Assembly (NCBI GenBank): GCA_036583965.1
Contig: JAZBQD010000014.1
Coordinates: forward strand, 63,642,395-63,706,394
Reading direction: 5' to 3'
DNA from: Prunella strophiata
Lineage: Eukaryota > Chordata > Aves > Passeriformes > Prunellidae
DNA: 64,000 nt
A program made the position numbers and the translations under genes. The notes under the pieces are model-generated. The model was not told the DNA's origin. It saw nothing but the letters and a program-made list of their open reading frames with translations, and searched no databases. This document shows, piece after piece, positions 51,891-63,610 of this stretch. How positions within the stretch are numbered: the first letter of the stretch is position 1; each line of letters begins with the position of its first letter.

Positions 51891-51962
51891 TCCTCCTTTC
51901 CCTCCTCACCCTCAAACCCCCCCTCCGCCCCCCCCACTCCCCCCCCCAAAAAAAAAAAAAAA
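51886..51962 (+). repeat. C-rich tract then A15; minus-strand G-quadruplex motif
   Basis: Pyrimidine-rich sequence leads to C-runs at 51909-51911 (3), 51917-51923 (7), 51928-51935 (8) and 51939-51947 (9), followed at once by A15 (51948-51962). On the minus strand the G-tracts are separated by loops AGT, CGGA and TTTGA. They therefore satisfy the canonical rule of four tracts of at least three G with loops of at most seven. Such sequence can form a G-quadruplex in single-stranded DNA and is often mutable and hard to sequence. Confidence 0.85.
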
Positions 51963-52645
51963 TAGGAAGTTTGGAGTATTTCACTTTCTTAGTTTAAACA
52001 TTTTCATTTATTCATTTTTTAATAAAAGTGATAAAACGCTACTTCTGCTCAGAAATCAGATACTGTACAAATGCATACCTTAATAGAGAAATAGACCCAG
52101 TGTTACCAATACCATTTATAGCTCAGTTTTAGATAAGAAAGTTGCTTCAGCCCAGCTGTATGGTCTGAGTAATCAGGCTGAAGTGGCAGGACAAGGGCAC
52201 AGTGTAAAATGAAACAGGAAGATATACACAAGGGATCTGCATGCAAACATTATTCTGCTTCATTTCTGCACCAGCCTTTGGAGGATTCCCTCAAAAGTAA
52301 ACACAGTTAATTAATTCCCAAGTAAAATAAGTAAATACAAATTTTCCACTTACTGTGTGCTGCGCTTTGTCCATGCACTGAAGAGAAGAGGCAGTTCTGC
52401 AGCACTCACCTAGATCCAGGTTGCTTTCTAAATTAGTCATACATGTGAGCTGGAGGAAGCACATTGACTTTTTAACTGTGCAAAGAGCAACCCATCTCTG
52501 TGCTGCCAGACAACCCTTCAGGACACGGGGCTGAACTTCAGCACAAGAGCACGGCATCTATTACGCTTGAGGCTCTACCATTTCACCTACACCTGGGTGG
52601 ATCTATCAAGCTTCATCTCTATTAGGGCGGTTTGACTATGTGGTT

Positions 52646-52717
52646 GAAAGAAAAAAAAAAAAAAAAGAGAGAGGGGGAGAGAGGGAAAGAGAGAGAGAGA
52701 GAGCGAGAGAAAAAAGG
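52646..52717 (+). repeat. Homopurine tract with (GA)n core
   Basis: 58 bp of unbroken purine (52646-52703: A-run, then GAGAGAGGGGGAGAGAGG, then (GA)n), one C at 52704, and 13 more purines. It includes about 16 consecutive A. Tracts of this kind disfavour nucleosomes and can form triplex DNA. This one directly adjoins the densest CpG part. Confidence 0.92.
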
Positions 52718-52947
52718 CTTGCCGTTGTCACACTTGTTTCCTATTAAAGAGCCTTACGGTGGATTGAGTAATTGTGTACGAAGGTAATCTGGCTGGCAGA
52801 TGTGTGCAGCCCCAGTGGAGCACTCGATCCGAGGCAGATGGGTTGTACCAGGGCGCAAACAACGTTGGAGAAAGAGAGGCGTGATTAAAACAGCAGGCCG
52901 CCGCTTTACGGCGCTTGGAAGTGGGGATAGCGTGAAAGCTCCCAGGA

Positions 52948-52959
52948 ACTACAACTCCC
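52948..52959 (+). promoter_or_regulatory. ZNF143/THAP11-type motif
   Basis: ACTACAACTCCC agrees with the core of the SBS motif (ACTACAA, any base, TCCC), which is enriched near vertebrate transcription start sites and at CTCF-linked loop anchors. The usual 3' extension (AGCATGC) is absent, as CCAAAATGGG follows. It gains weight from lying in the only CpG-enriched block. Confidence 0.4.
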
Positions 52960-53110
52960 CAAAATGGGAACTGCACAGGCACAAGCAAACTGCAATAAAA
53001 CAAACCTGATAAAGCCCAGAGGATGATCAAATTGACCGAGTTATGCAACAATACTGAAGCCATCATGATTATTAATGAACCTCTCTCCCCTCCTCCTCGC
53101 AGGCACTTAC

Positions 53111-56100
53111 ACTAGAAATACTCAGTTGCAAAGAGCATGAGCATGGGTTTATTCAAAACAGAATCCTGGGCTACCGTACAATCTGAAGCATCTTTTGGAA
53201 ATGGATTAGAGTTACTTTGAGGGTTTTACATTGTCTCTCATGTCTGGTTCAGTTTAAAAGAAAAAAAGAAGCTGAACAGTGGGAGTGAATCTGCCGTTAG
53301 CAGTTATTTCTGAGAATGGTTGAAGCAGATTGTCAGAGAAGTGAACAAGGAAACCTTATTACAAACTTCTGTCTGACATGCATGGGGCCAAAATCAGCCT
53401 AACCGCACCAGTACATGTCAGGGGTGATTTTGTCATGTGGCTTCTCCCAGGTTATTGAAACTTGGCCGCAGCAGATGGTTGGAGAATCCCTGTTATCACA
53501 ACAATGGTTTGTAACAGTACACGTTACACTCCTACGCAGACAGGAGAGAAGGGCTACTTGTGCAGTGCTGAAATGCTCCCAAGTGCAGGGCTCCCATGTG
53601 TGAGCTCATGTGTGCGCCGGCTGCCTACTTTGAGGTTTAAGTAGAACTTAAATAATGCTTACCTGCTCTTTGCTGGACTTCTACTCAGAAATTATGAGTC
53701 TGATACAATTCTCTCAGTGAATCTCGACCTCATTTTTTTCCACTTACAGTAAAACATCCCACAGTGCAGATGCCTGCATTTGAGCTGATCACCCTGGGAT
53801 GCCTTCATGGTGAAAGGTGAGAAACAGACTCTGCAAGAAGGCAAGAAGTCTGAGCCTGTGGAGGTGTCTTAAAGATCTGCAATCTAAAGGAGGTTGAGTA
53901 AATTGCTTCTTGTTCCTGGTGATTATTGTGGCATCTCCTTTTGAGTTAATTAAGGTAAATCCACCTCTCCCTATGTCTGATCCACAACTGGTTTAAATCA
54001 GCACTGATCAATATAGTTATGATGGCTTATAAGAGCTGAGATTATCCCCATGCAGCCCAAAACAATGCTACTACAGTATTCTAGGATACCAGTGTAGGAT
54101 ACCATAGTACTTATTTATTGTGTATAGGGAGTGCTGGTCCCTAATATCTACCAGCTGTTTGATCAGGACCTTTAGACAAGAGTGGTTTATATACAAAATC
54201 CTATGGATATTTCCCATCTAAGCTCTTGTTATTAATTTTTCAATAAGGCCCATTCATATCCAGGTAACTGAAACAGCAAAGGAAACATAAAAAATGGACA
54301 AATATTTTTCTTTTCATAGCAGTTTCTTTTTTTTTTTCTACCCCATAGAATTGTTTCACAAGTGTGTATTTTTCAGTGCTCCCTCAGTATAAGAGTGGAT
54401 TGTTGGCTTGTCCTTTCTCTTAATGAAATTTCTTAGTCACACGAAAGAAATTAAGCAAAAGCTAGGGATTAATGAGCCTTAAAACACATATATGAGAGTT
54501 GCCTGTACCTGAAGTTAGAAGACATCTACATTTAAAGTTCATCAAAAATCTTCAGTTCTGAGTCTGGCAGTAAGAGAATGCCTCAGGCCTCATGACACTG
54601 AACAGTTTGCAGACCTTTTCATGCCTACAGTTTTGGGATTCTTGGAAGTGAAGGGTTTAGTTACCTTCAGTCTTGAAGCATATTCTTAGAATTCTCGCCA
54701 AGTAGCCTTGTACAAAATGGACTTTCAATTTCCAAGGCAACAAAGCCAATTCTAATACACAACCCTACCGTACAGTTCATAGCAACAAGCCATCTACAAT
54801 TAGATGCTTTTAATGCCTGCACTTTGGGTGAGATAGGAAAGGATTACCTGACTGAGATTTAGCATGGGAAAGCTATGGGAAAGCTAAAGCCTGGTAGCAG
54901 AGACTCACCTGAGGTAAAAGTGATGGAAAATGTAAGTTTTTCGATTTACCAAAAAACTGTTCAATCAAAGCGAGTTTGATGAAGAATACAGTGAGCATCT
55001 GTGACAGGATGGATTTGATGCCTTCAGGAGGAGAAAGCACAGGACCAAGTATAAGCATATTTATATTTCAGAAGAGAGTTTCAACAGAAACACTTTAGAA
55101 TGAAAGGCATCTATGTTACAGGCACCATTTTTACCTTTTTCCTGCCTTCTCTGACCTCCTGAAGTGAAATAAGCAGACATAGACTTTCAGGAAAAAATTC
55201 TAAAAGAAGGAAGACACAATCTGACAAATAAATGAGGCATCTCAGATACACAGAAGGAAGTGTTCAACAATGATCTCTTCTTCTTTTCCCTGTGTCATCT
55301 TAGGTTCCTGGTTCCTTAGGAGCTGTGGAAAGGGATATAGATCTACTAAGGTCCCTCAACAGTCAGTGAAGTTAGAAGTGCCTACAAGTGGCAGCAGAGT
55401 GGGGGCAACAGACTGGCAACAATAGCAGTGTTTAACTCTTGTAGTGTCTATGCTCTTAGTCCCAGGACACCCAAAATTACATAGTGTTTATTTTCTGTGC
55501 TAATTCTTTACAAAAGTGACTGACCTGTGTAAGGTACAGGTGAAAACTATCAAGGCCTGTGTCTTCCCCATGCTCCTCATCCAACCATTGGGAGATACTG
55601 GTAGATAGTACTCTGCTGCCTTGGGAAGCCAATGACATATCTGGAGTCTCTCTCATGCATTTATGCAGAAAATGCTGCAGCTATTATTTTAGAACTGTTG
55701 TGGAGTTCTAGTTTGTACTTTAAATTTTAAATAAGAATTTTTCTGGACAATCTGTCTTTTGCTACGTAGTTTCTGGCATGTAGTTTTCCTCAGCTTCTGA
55801 GAAGAGAACCTTCCAGAACAGTGGGGTCTACTTTTCTCCCATTTACAACTCACTGACTTCAGGGTAAGTCCCTTTCTGACATCTCCAAGAGTAGTCGGAT
55901 GGCCCTGTTGTCTATGAAACTGTTACATGACCACCCACTATTAAACAGATGTTCCCTGGCTCAAAATATAAATACAGTCTGGAGCTGTGAAGCTGGCTGT
56001 GATTTATTTAGGTAACGGTGACCTTGTATGGAAATATTCTCACTTTTTTTCTTTTTGGCAAAAAAGCCTTTGATTTTCCCATTTTGATTTTCTCCTGGGC

Positions 56101-59099
56101 TAGAAAAGGGCTTTTCCTTCACATGTAATTATACTGAGATTTACCTGAGTTACAGGATGTAGAAAATACCTTTTTCATTAAAATGTTGGCAGAATAAAAA
56201 AGAAGAAAAAAAAGAACAGAATATATTTAGAAACTGGGTCCATATCCTCCCTTTAGTGAAACACTTCAGGTTACAGCTGCCTTACTGCAAACTAAAAGAT
56301 TCAAGTGTCTTTTTTTAAAAAACATCCCTAATTTTCAGTCAATATTTCCCATAAGATATCTCTGATTTCTATCTAAAAATTCTCAAGAAGTTGTAAGAAC
56401 TGGCCCATTGGACATTTGTATTGCAGGGGAGACTGGTTCTCTGTCAGCAGAATCATGGCAAAATGTGGCTCTGATGGGAAGGCAAGAGATGAGGTGGCAA
56501 GTAGACGAGTCTCAGTGAGTTGGTTATGTAATTATAGAATTCACCTCGAGCAGTTGTCAACCTGAGGATTTCATTGACACATTGTCTGTGGCAAGAGAAA
56601 CCTGATCTTTTTATTGGGCATGGGTAGAAAAGCTCACAGAAGCTACACAACTCTTCAGAGAGTCAGGCCAGCCTTCCAGGGTGGGTGAACACTCCCTGAA
56701 AACACTGATGGAGCCTGTGTGAGACATCTCTCTGCCACATCTGTGTGTTTGATCAAGCTCCATCCATCAGTCCCAGAATTTCAGGTTACACTCTGAGTGC
56801 ATCTGTGTCCAGCAAAGCTGAGTGTTTTTATCAGAAGCAATGAACTCATGGGGAGAAGGATACAGAAAGTTGTAGTGGAGGGAAAATGTAATGCTGGGGG
56901 GCAAACTTCAACATTGCCAGAACAATTCATCCCACCTTCCTGCCTGCTCCTAGGCTGCCTATGATACAAGAACCTGCCTTTGAGGATCCCATGCAGCCCA
57001 CACACTACTACAAACTGATTGCCTCTGACTTGGGCCAAAAGATTTAAACTGCCCTCAAATTGGATTTTGAGCCTGGATAATGAGTTGTGTGAGCTGGATG
57101 TGACTGAAGGGGGGAGGACAGTGCCCATAACCTTGACCACCCCTTGCTGCTTGTAGGAAGAGTTCAGGGTCAGGGCTGCACCTTAGGGACAGCAGTCTCA
57201 CCTTCTGTTAGTTACTTAAGTTTCCCAAGGTAATGTTTTAGAAAACCTGTCCCCCTGATAAAACTGTTCATTTAACTCCCTCTATGTAAACTTATTGTTT
57301 TTAAATGAGGAACTACTTCTTTTTCTGAACACCCAGACAGGGCAATTTATTTTCCCAGGTTTCTGGGTGAGGGCCTGAGATGATGTCACATAAGAATTTT
57401 AGCAAGAATCCCTAGAAATCAAACCCAGGCACACTCTATTGTGAGATTGTTCCTGGAAAAAATATCACAATTTTGTAGCTATTTAAATAGCATAGGAGAC
57501 ATAAAGCACACTAGAACTCAAGATTGTTTTTGTGGTTACAAAATGTGCATATTCTCTATTGATGTACCATGTGTAGCAAGGATTGTATAACCCTGGTCAA
57601 ATGTGGCAGGAGGTGGTGCAGGGGAGAAGATGCACAGGCATCACATAACCACACAGCATGGTCTGGGACCATGCCCACACCAGTGAGTGAAATTGGGATT
57701 GTCACCTCTAAAAACAGTTACTTCAGACATGGACGAACATCAAATGTAGAGATCACTCAGGTCAGGAGTCTAGGACATGCTGGAGGAAAACCAGATGGTT
57801 TAAATGGTCTGAGAGCTAATAGAACAAAACTAACCAGTTGGTGTAAATATGGGTTTGAAACTAGCCAGATGAGCTGGGAATTACTGAGTGTTCTTGAGGG
57901 GGAGAGAAGGGGGAGGAGGAATGGTAATTAAAGACTTGCCCTGTTAGGAGAACAGTTTGCCTCTGAGAGGTAACAGACCATGTTCTGCAGCTGTGATTTT
58001 GCCCAAATGTTGGCCAATCTGATGTTTTGGCTGTTCTGAACCTGGAGGTGTCTTTGGTCCCTGTACTGAATGGGGCTGAAGGGAAGAACTGTGGGCTGCA
58101 GGCAGTGGAGACCAGCATCTCATCAGGCCTCAATTTTTTTAATGCTGCAAAAGATGCATTAATTTCTTGAGAGCTTTCTCAAATACCAGATTGATATTGC
58201 CCAAAACTTTGTATTATTTCATCAGTAGCTTCTCTACCAGATTGGCAATGACAGCAATTAGAGGATTGGGTCCATTTCTGTGCTAATGTCCTTTAAACAC
58301 TAAATGGGGAATATATTTGTGAATTAAGTTCCTTGACTGCAGAAGATGAAAAAAATTGCAGCACTGTTACATTATAGGACTTTCTAACATGTACTTCGTG
58401 CTGTGCCCACTTACAGCAACTGATTTTGTTTTGTAGTGAATTTATGGTTGCACAAAGTTGGGGTTTTTTTCAGCTATATTAAAGAGGAGAAGGAAAGAAT
58501 GTTAACAGGGAGAACATGTTCATAAGTTTTTACTACTGTCTCCTAGTGGAGGTGCTTAGGGAATTACATCATGGTGAGTCGTTCCAGCAAGAGTGTAGAC
58601 GTGTCTTCCAGGTTGTTTTTTCAGCAATTACCAGCGGTTACCAGTAGGTAATAAATATTTCTGTAGTGACTTATTGCTGGGCTTCTTAGCAGTGCTGATA
58701 AACGTCACTTGCTCAGCTCTTGCCACAAACCAGTTGCATCAAAAAACCAAAAGCTCAGCTTTCAGAGTGATAATGTATATAAAGCATGTTAGTATGGTTT
58801 AGGATTCCTGCATCTAATCCTCCCACTTCTCCTCCTTCAGTAGCCCCTGTTAAATATATTTCTTTTCTGTGGAAGTGGCTGAAATCCAGACTAATAGGAT
58901 GGGTCTAGTCTGCATAGAGGAGCAGAGCCTTTTCTCTCAGTCCAAACTTACGCATACCACTCTCTACCTCCACCATGAATTTGCAGAAATAATTCTGCAG
59001 ACCGAATGCTTCAGACCACCCCTGCAGCCTTGCCTCTGTATTTTTTTTTCTAATATGACTTCTGAACTGGACAAGCAGTGGGAGTTGGTGTTCTTTTGG
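53111..59099. other. Gene-free stretch downstream of the CpG block
   Basis: No exon could be supported. A doublet ATGGGAAAGCT/ATGGGAAAGCT lies near 54.87 kb. Longer chance frames (119 codons minus at 56.78-57.14 kb; 120 plus at 57.57-57.93 kb; 90 minus at 57.86-58.13 kb) fall in a locally GC-richer region (56.6-58.1 kb). They overlap partly on opposite strands and show no domain or signal peptide. Confidence 0.58.
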
Positions 59100-59203
59100 G
59101 GTGATCTTGGGTAGCTTACTTTATTTTATTACTCCTTAGTCTCACCATCTGTCAAAAGGCAATGATACTGTCCTCCAGGAAGGTGGTTAGAGATTTATAG
59201 ATG
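59100..59203 (+). mobile_element. Probable MIR-type SINE remnant
   Basis: The pattern GTGATCTTGGGTAGCTTACT, then CTCACCATCTGTCAAAAGGC, then AATGATACTGTCCTCC and AGGTGGTTAGAGA follows the 3' half of MIR: CTTGGGCAAGTCACTT, TCTCATCTGTAAAATGGG, ATAATACTACCTCC and GGGTTGTTGTGAGG. The order and spacing agree over about 100 bp with many differences, as expected for an element predating amniote radiation. The 5' tRNA head is not recognisable. Confidence 0.5.
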
Positions 59204-62200
59204 GCAAATTTAGGACAAGAAGTAGTTTTTATAATTACATTACAAGGTGGGACTTCCACAAGCTTAGTAAATGTCACAACAGGCATACTTCAGTAGGGCT
59301 TTATGTATTTTTCAACAGTAATGCAATTTCTGTAATTCTTGCAGGATAGAAAGCTGTAAAGGGAGAGCAAAATTAGTGGCCAGTTTCTAACTATTTTAAA
59401 TTAACATAGCTCTGCTAGCTAAGAATTGGGATTTTCTTAGTTTTACTACAAATAGGAATTCTCTGTCTCTTTGAAGATCTACTCCTTTGATGCTATCAGG
59501 GGAAAATTCTTTTGGTCCTTTAAGTAATAATATTGGTATTTCTGTAAATAAAATCATACTGTATAATTCTTCCTTAACCTTACTTAAAAACTTTGCATAT
59601 GTGAACTACTGAAGTTTATGGAACAAGAAACTTTGATTAAGACACTTGGGCCTATTTACATGTAACTGTTATAAAAAGAAACAAATCTTGAGGCCTTTTT
59701 GCACAGGAAATTTCAAGTGGAAGCGGAAGCTGTTTCTCATTGTTCAAATTCTCATTCTACAATAATTTCACATTTCAGAGTGGCATGTTACATGTGTCAT
59801 TTAATTTATGTCGTGGAACCCTACAAGGCAAATGCAACCTATTTAGTAAGTCCAGATTTTGCTATGACCACAACTTGAAAGCACAGGAAGTTCAGTTTCT
59901 TTAACATAACATTTGCCTCTCTCTCTCCATTCATAATTTAGTGGTGTGTTACTGCCTGGGTTCCCATAGAGGTTTCTCATTTTGACCCTTTCTACTTGCA
60001 GTTTCTACCAAATCATTTTCTGTTTTTCTGCTGGCCAACTCTCCTCCAACATCCCACACAACTTTTTCTTGGTTGGGGGTTGTGAAGAAAATAAATCCTT
60101 TCCTGTTGAGAGTAGCCAGATCTTATTTTGGAACCAAAATGAAAAATTTGGGGTTTGGAATTTACTCCAAATTCAACTCAGGCTCCAAGAGGAATTGGTG
60201 GTTTGACTGAATGGGCTCAGATTCATCTCAGCTCGGCTCAGATATCATTAGAGCCTTTTGCTTATTTTTCTAACAGGAGTGTCTCTGGATTATGCTCATT
60301 TTTAAGATCTCTTACATTGTTATTATATTATGTCATTCAGGTTTTAAATGCAAGTTCCAATTCCTACCTATTTATGCTCCCATTTTTCCTTGTTCCTACT
60401 CAAGCTTTAAGTCTTCAATTTCTTGCTCACTGATATCTTGCTCTGTCATCTGCATTCTTTTCCACACAGAAGTTTCTCTTGAACCTAGTGCTGAAACCTC
60501 TTTTTTTGGAGCTAAAAGAACCTCAAGTGATCAGCCATAACATTTGTCTGCTCTGCAGCTATAACTTTCCATATGTAGTTTTATACAAGCTTTTTTAAAG
60601 TCTTCCAAATTAAGACACAGGACACAAAATATCTCTGAGGGATCACTAACATTGAGCAAAACCACTGAAGAATATGCCAAAACACATGAAAATCTTGAAG
60701 TTCTGTTCTTAACCCTCCTGAAAATGACAGTTATGAAAATTACTTTATTTTCCTGAAGAAAGTTTTCAACTTTTTTCTTACTTATTTTCACTTCTAAAAA
60801 AAAAATATTTTCCCTATTTTTTCTTATTTTTTAATGAAAAATTAAAGCTTAATGTAGGCTTGATAAAAAAATCACATGTCAAAGTGCAGAACGTTTGTGA
60901 GGGAAATAAGGCTGGTTCACTCAAAGATTAAATTATTTTATCTTTCCTAAATTTTTCTTTTCATCTCTGCAGCTTTTCCACATGAGTTCTACTTGAAGTC
61001 TTCATGGTAGTTCATGCCAGTATCAGTCTGCCTACATTTAAGTTTTCTGTTTTAGAATAGCATGTATCTTTTCCACACAAATAGAGACGTCATTACTATA
61101 TTTATTTATTTATATTTGCCTTTACCATGTTGCTCACCCTTGCTGCTTTTTATTACACCTTTCTTAATTTAGTTGACATTTTCATTGCAGGGAAAGATGA
61201 GACATTCCAAGCTCAAGAACATCAGAGACTTGAAACCTCCTATGCTCCTCTCTGTTCTTTCCTGAAAGTTTATTCTATTCCATCTCCTTTTTCGATTGCT
61301 TCTAAGCAAGACTCAAACATCTTCACACCTTTTTTCTGACTGACATAAGAGCTAGCTCAGACCCCCTTGTGGCAATACATGTGTAGCCAAGAGGGACATA
61401 TCCTCTTTTATTACTTCACACTTCTAAACACTGAATTTGGTTGCATGGTTTAAATCAATGCTCAGTCATTGAAGTTACATTCTTTTGTAAAACCAAAATG
61501 GTTTACTCAACCTCCTCAGCCCTTTCTCTCCTACTATCCTACCAAAACAGTACATCCATGAAAAATAGGACGCACCAGACACATTTAGCCATGCTTCTTT
61601 CTTTTAAAGCTCTTCACAGAAAAAGCTTAGTTTTCAGAGCGTCCCAAATTAATCAAATATGATTTTCCAGGGAATGTATTCTCCATATCTTTCATTGAAA
61701 TACTTCTAGTACTTTCATATATTAGAGCACAGAGCATGATTCTAGGGAAATAAAATATTAGGGAGAAAACAGCTAATTATACCTCATTTCATTCAAATAG
61801 AGTTTGTCTTGAAGGCTATCTGTTTCAAACTCATCTGGTAAATCTAAGCAAGATGTCAAATTTTCCTCTGCACAGGGGAGAAAAGGGATGGGCTATAAAG
61901 TGATGCTCCTCACACATCTGGAATACCTGTTTTAAAAGGAATTAATAATCCTCTGAGAAGCTTAGTGCTTTCTTCTGACTATAGAATGAGGAAGCTTCAG
62001 TAATCAATATATTCCTTGTCCCTTCTTCAGTGTTCCTACCCTGCCTGCCCAGAGCACTGAATTCACATTGTTTCATGGTCTCTAAACCTACTTCAGGCAA
62101 AATGCACCCTGAAAATTAAGCTGTATTTATCCATCTCTGGGCTATCCAGACATCAGCTCCAGGTTGTTTGCTTTCCTGCTTTGGGCTACCAATGCACCTG

Positions 62201-62820
62201 TCTTCTCTTCTTGCAAACAGGTTGTGAAGATTCACAGCAGCTGCCACCACCTCAATGGCTCTACTGCCATTAACACAGCCAAGGATCTGTTTTATATTTT
62301 AATGGAGCCAAAAAGTTCAAAGAGATAAGAGCAAACATTGTATTCACTCACCCTCGAGTACTCTGTGCTCTCTTCCTTTCTTCCTGCTCCCTCAGAAGCT
62401 CTCATGCACTTATTACTTCAGTGTCCAAACAAATTGGAACCTCCTGCTTCAGCTAGTGTCTTGGCAAATTCCACTCTTCCTGGAGCTCATTCAGGATTTT
62501 TCTGGCTTTGTCTGTAACAGAATGGCATCCAGACAAACTTCACCTCCCAAACCAGCTTTTTTACATATTTTCAAAAGTGAAGGCAGCATTTAGGAAACTG
62601 TGACTAGGCATAAATGCATAGTGCAAAGGCATGCACATTTCTCCAATGGGATTGATTTAAGACTTAATGTGCTCAGAGGGAGGATCCCCACAGACATCAA
62701 GGGGTTTGCATTAGACCAATTATTGGCATTCCTTTCAGAATACAGACCCAGGAACGTGAAGGTAATTCTAAAATAATGCCATGATTCTTACTGTAAATTC
62801 ATACAGCTTGCATTTTTTGG

Positions 62821-62860
62821 AAAAAAAAATAAAAAAGAAAAAAAAAAGAAAAATAATAAT
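62821..62860 (+). repeat. A-rich low-complexity tract
   Basis: 40 bp of A broken by single T or G (AAAAAAAAATAAAAAAGAAA pattern), then AATAATAAT. No retroelement body is recognised upstream, so a retroposon tail cannot be claimed. Confidence 0.75.
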
Positions 62861-63568
62861 TTCAGGATGGTTTACTTTGAAGTTGGATGAAGGCCAATAG
62901 CTACAAAATGGAAGACAGACAAATGTGTCATGCTGAGCAATGGAGTAGCTCTGATCAGTAATCCAGATATCTCCCCTGATTGCTTAGGATCAAATCTTGA
63001 TAAAAAACAAGGTTGCTTCTGCTCAGCTCTGATGTGGTTTCAAATGGAAGTTAAAGAACTCAGCACATTTTTAATTTTATTTAAGGGGAAAAAAAGAAAG
63101 AAATAAAAAACAGGACAACTGATTCTCCCCAGGATAATCCAGGACAAAGTCGTTCTTTCCAGAAAAATAGGATTTTGTTTCCAAAGTTGTGGTTTAATCT
63201 ATTTCTCTTTTTCACCATGGCTGTATCATGTTCACCCACCAAGATGTAACATTACTGGCACTAAATAGTGTTCTTTATAAACTGTGGGACATGCTAGGTA
63301 TAAATGTCAGTCAGTCCTATAAAAACTTCTGTGGCAGACCTACTCTGCTCAACCAGACTTCCCAGAGTAGCCTAATAGCTGAGTGAGGTGCAAATGTGTG
63401 CATGGAGCTTAGCCTTACAGATTAAATTATTGATGGACAGTGATGAAAGACTGATCAAACGAGGCTCTCTACTATCCCAGTGATTTAACCCTTTTAATTC
63501 TTGCCTCTGAGCTCTGGTTTTCTTGAATATTCTTCTTTATGTGGTTACTGGTGGCTGATGCTCTTCCA

Positions 63569-63610
63569 TTTTTATTGTTATTGTTGTTGCTATTGTTATT
63601 ATTCTTCTTA
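63569..63610 (+). repeat. Imperfect (ATT/GTT)n trinucleotide tract
   Basis: TTTTTATTGTTATTGTTG, then TTGCTATTGTTATTATTC: a T-rich trinucleotide microsatellite with alternating ATT and GTT units and a few interruptions. Confidence 0.8.

Larger units (their letters stand above)
52501..53110. promoter_or_regulatory. CpG-enriched promoter- or enhancer-like block
   Basis: I count 20 CpG in the 600 bp from 52501, with 14 between 52681 and 52980, in a window that otherwise has very few. The block contains GGCCGCCGCTTTACGGCGC (a small GCCG/CGGC dyad) and a ZNF143/SBS-type ACTACAACTCCC at 52948-52959. It also has a C/EBP-like TTATGCAAC near 53041 and a homeodomain-type ATTATTAATGAAC near 53070. Retained CpGs imply an unmethylated germline state, as in promoters and some enhancers. 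Overlapping open frames (112 codons minus, 69 plus) are expected in such sequence and have no recognisable domain. Which strand, if any, is transcribed cannot be told. Confidence 0.45.

Noticed and set aside
52728..53066. 112-codon minus frame over the CpG-enriched block
   Set aside because: Higher GC lowers stop frequency, a plus frame overlaps it, and no domain or signal is recognisable. The DNA is better explained as regulatory.
57569..57931. 120-codon plus frame
   Set aside because: Composition gives no domain, signal peptide or splice context, and an opposing 90-codon frame overlaps its end.
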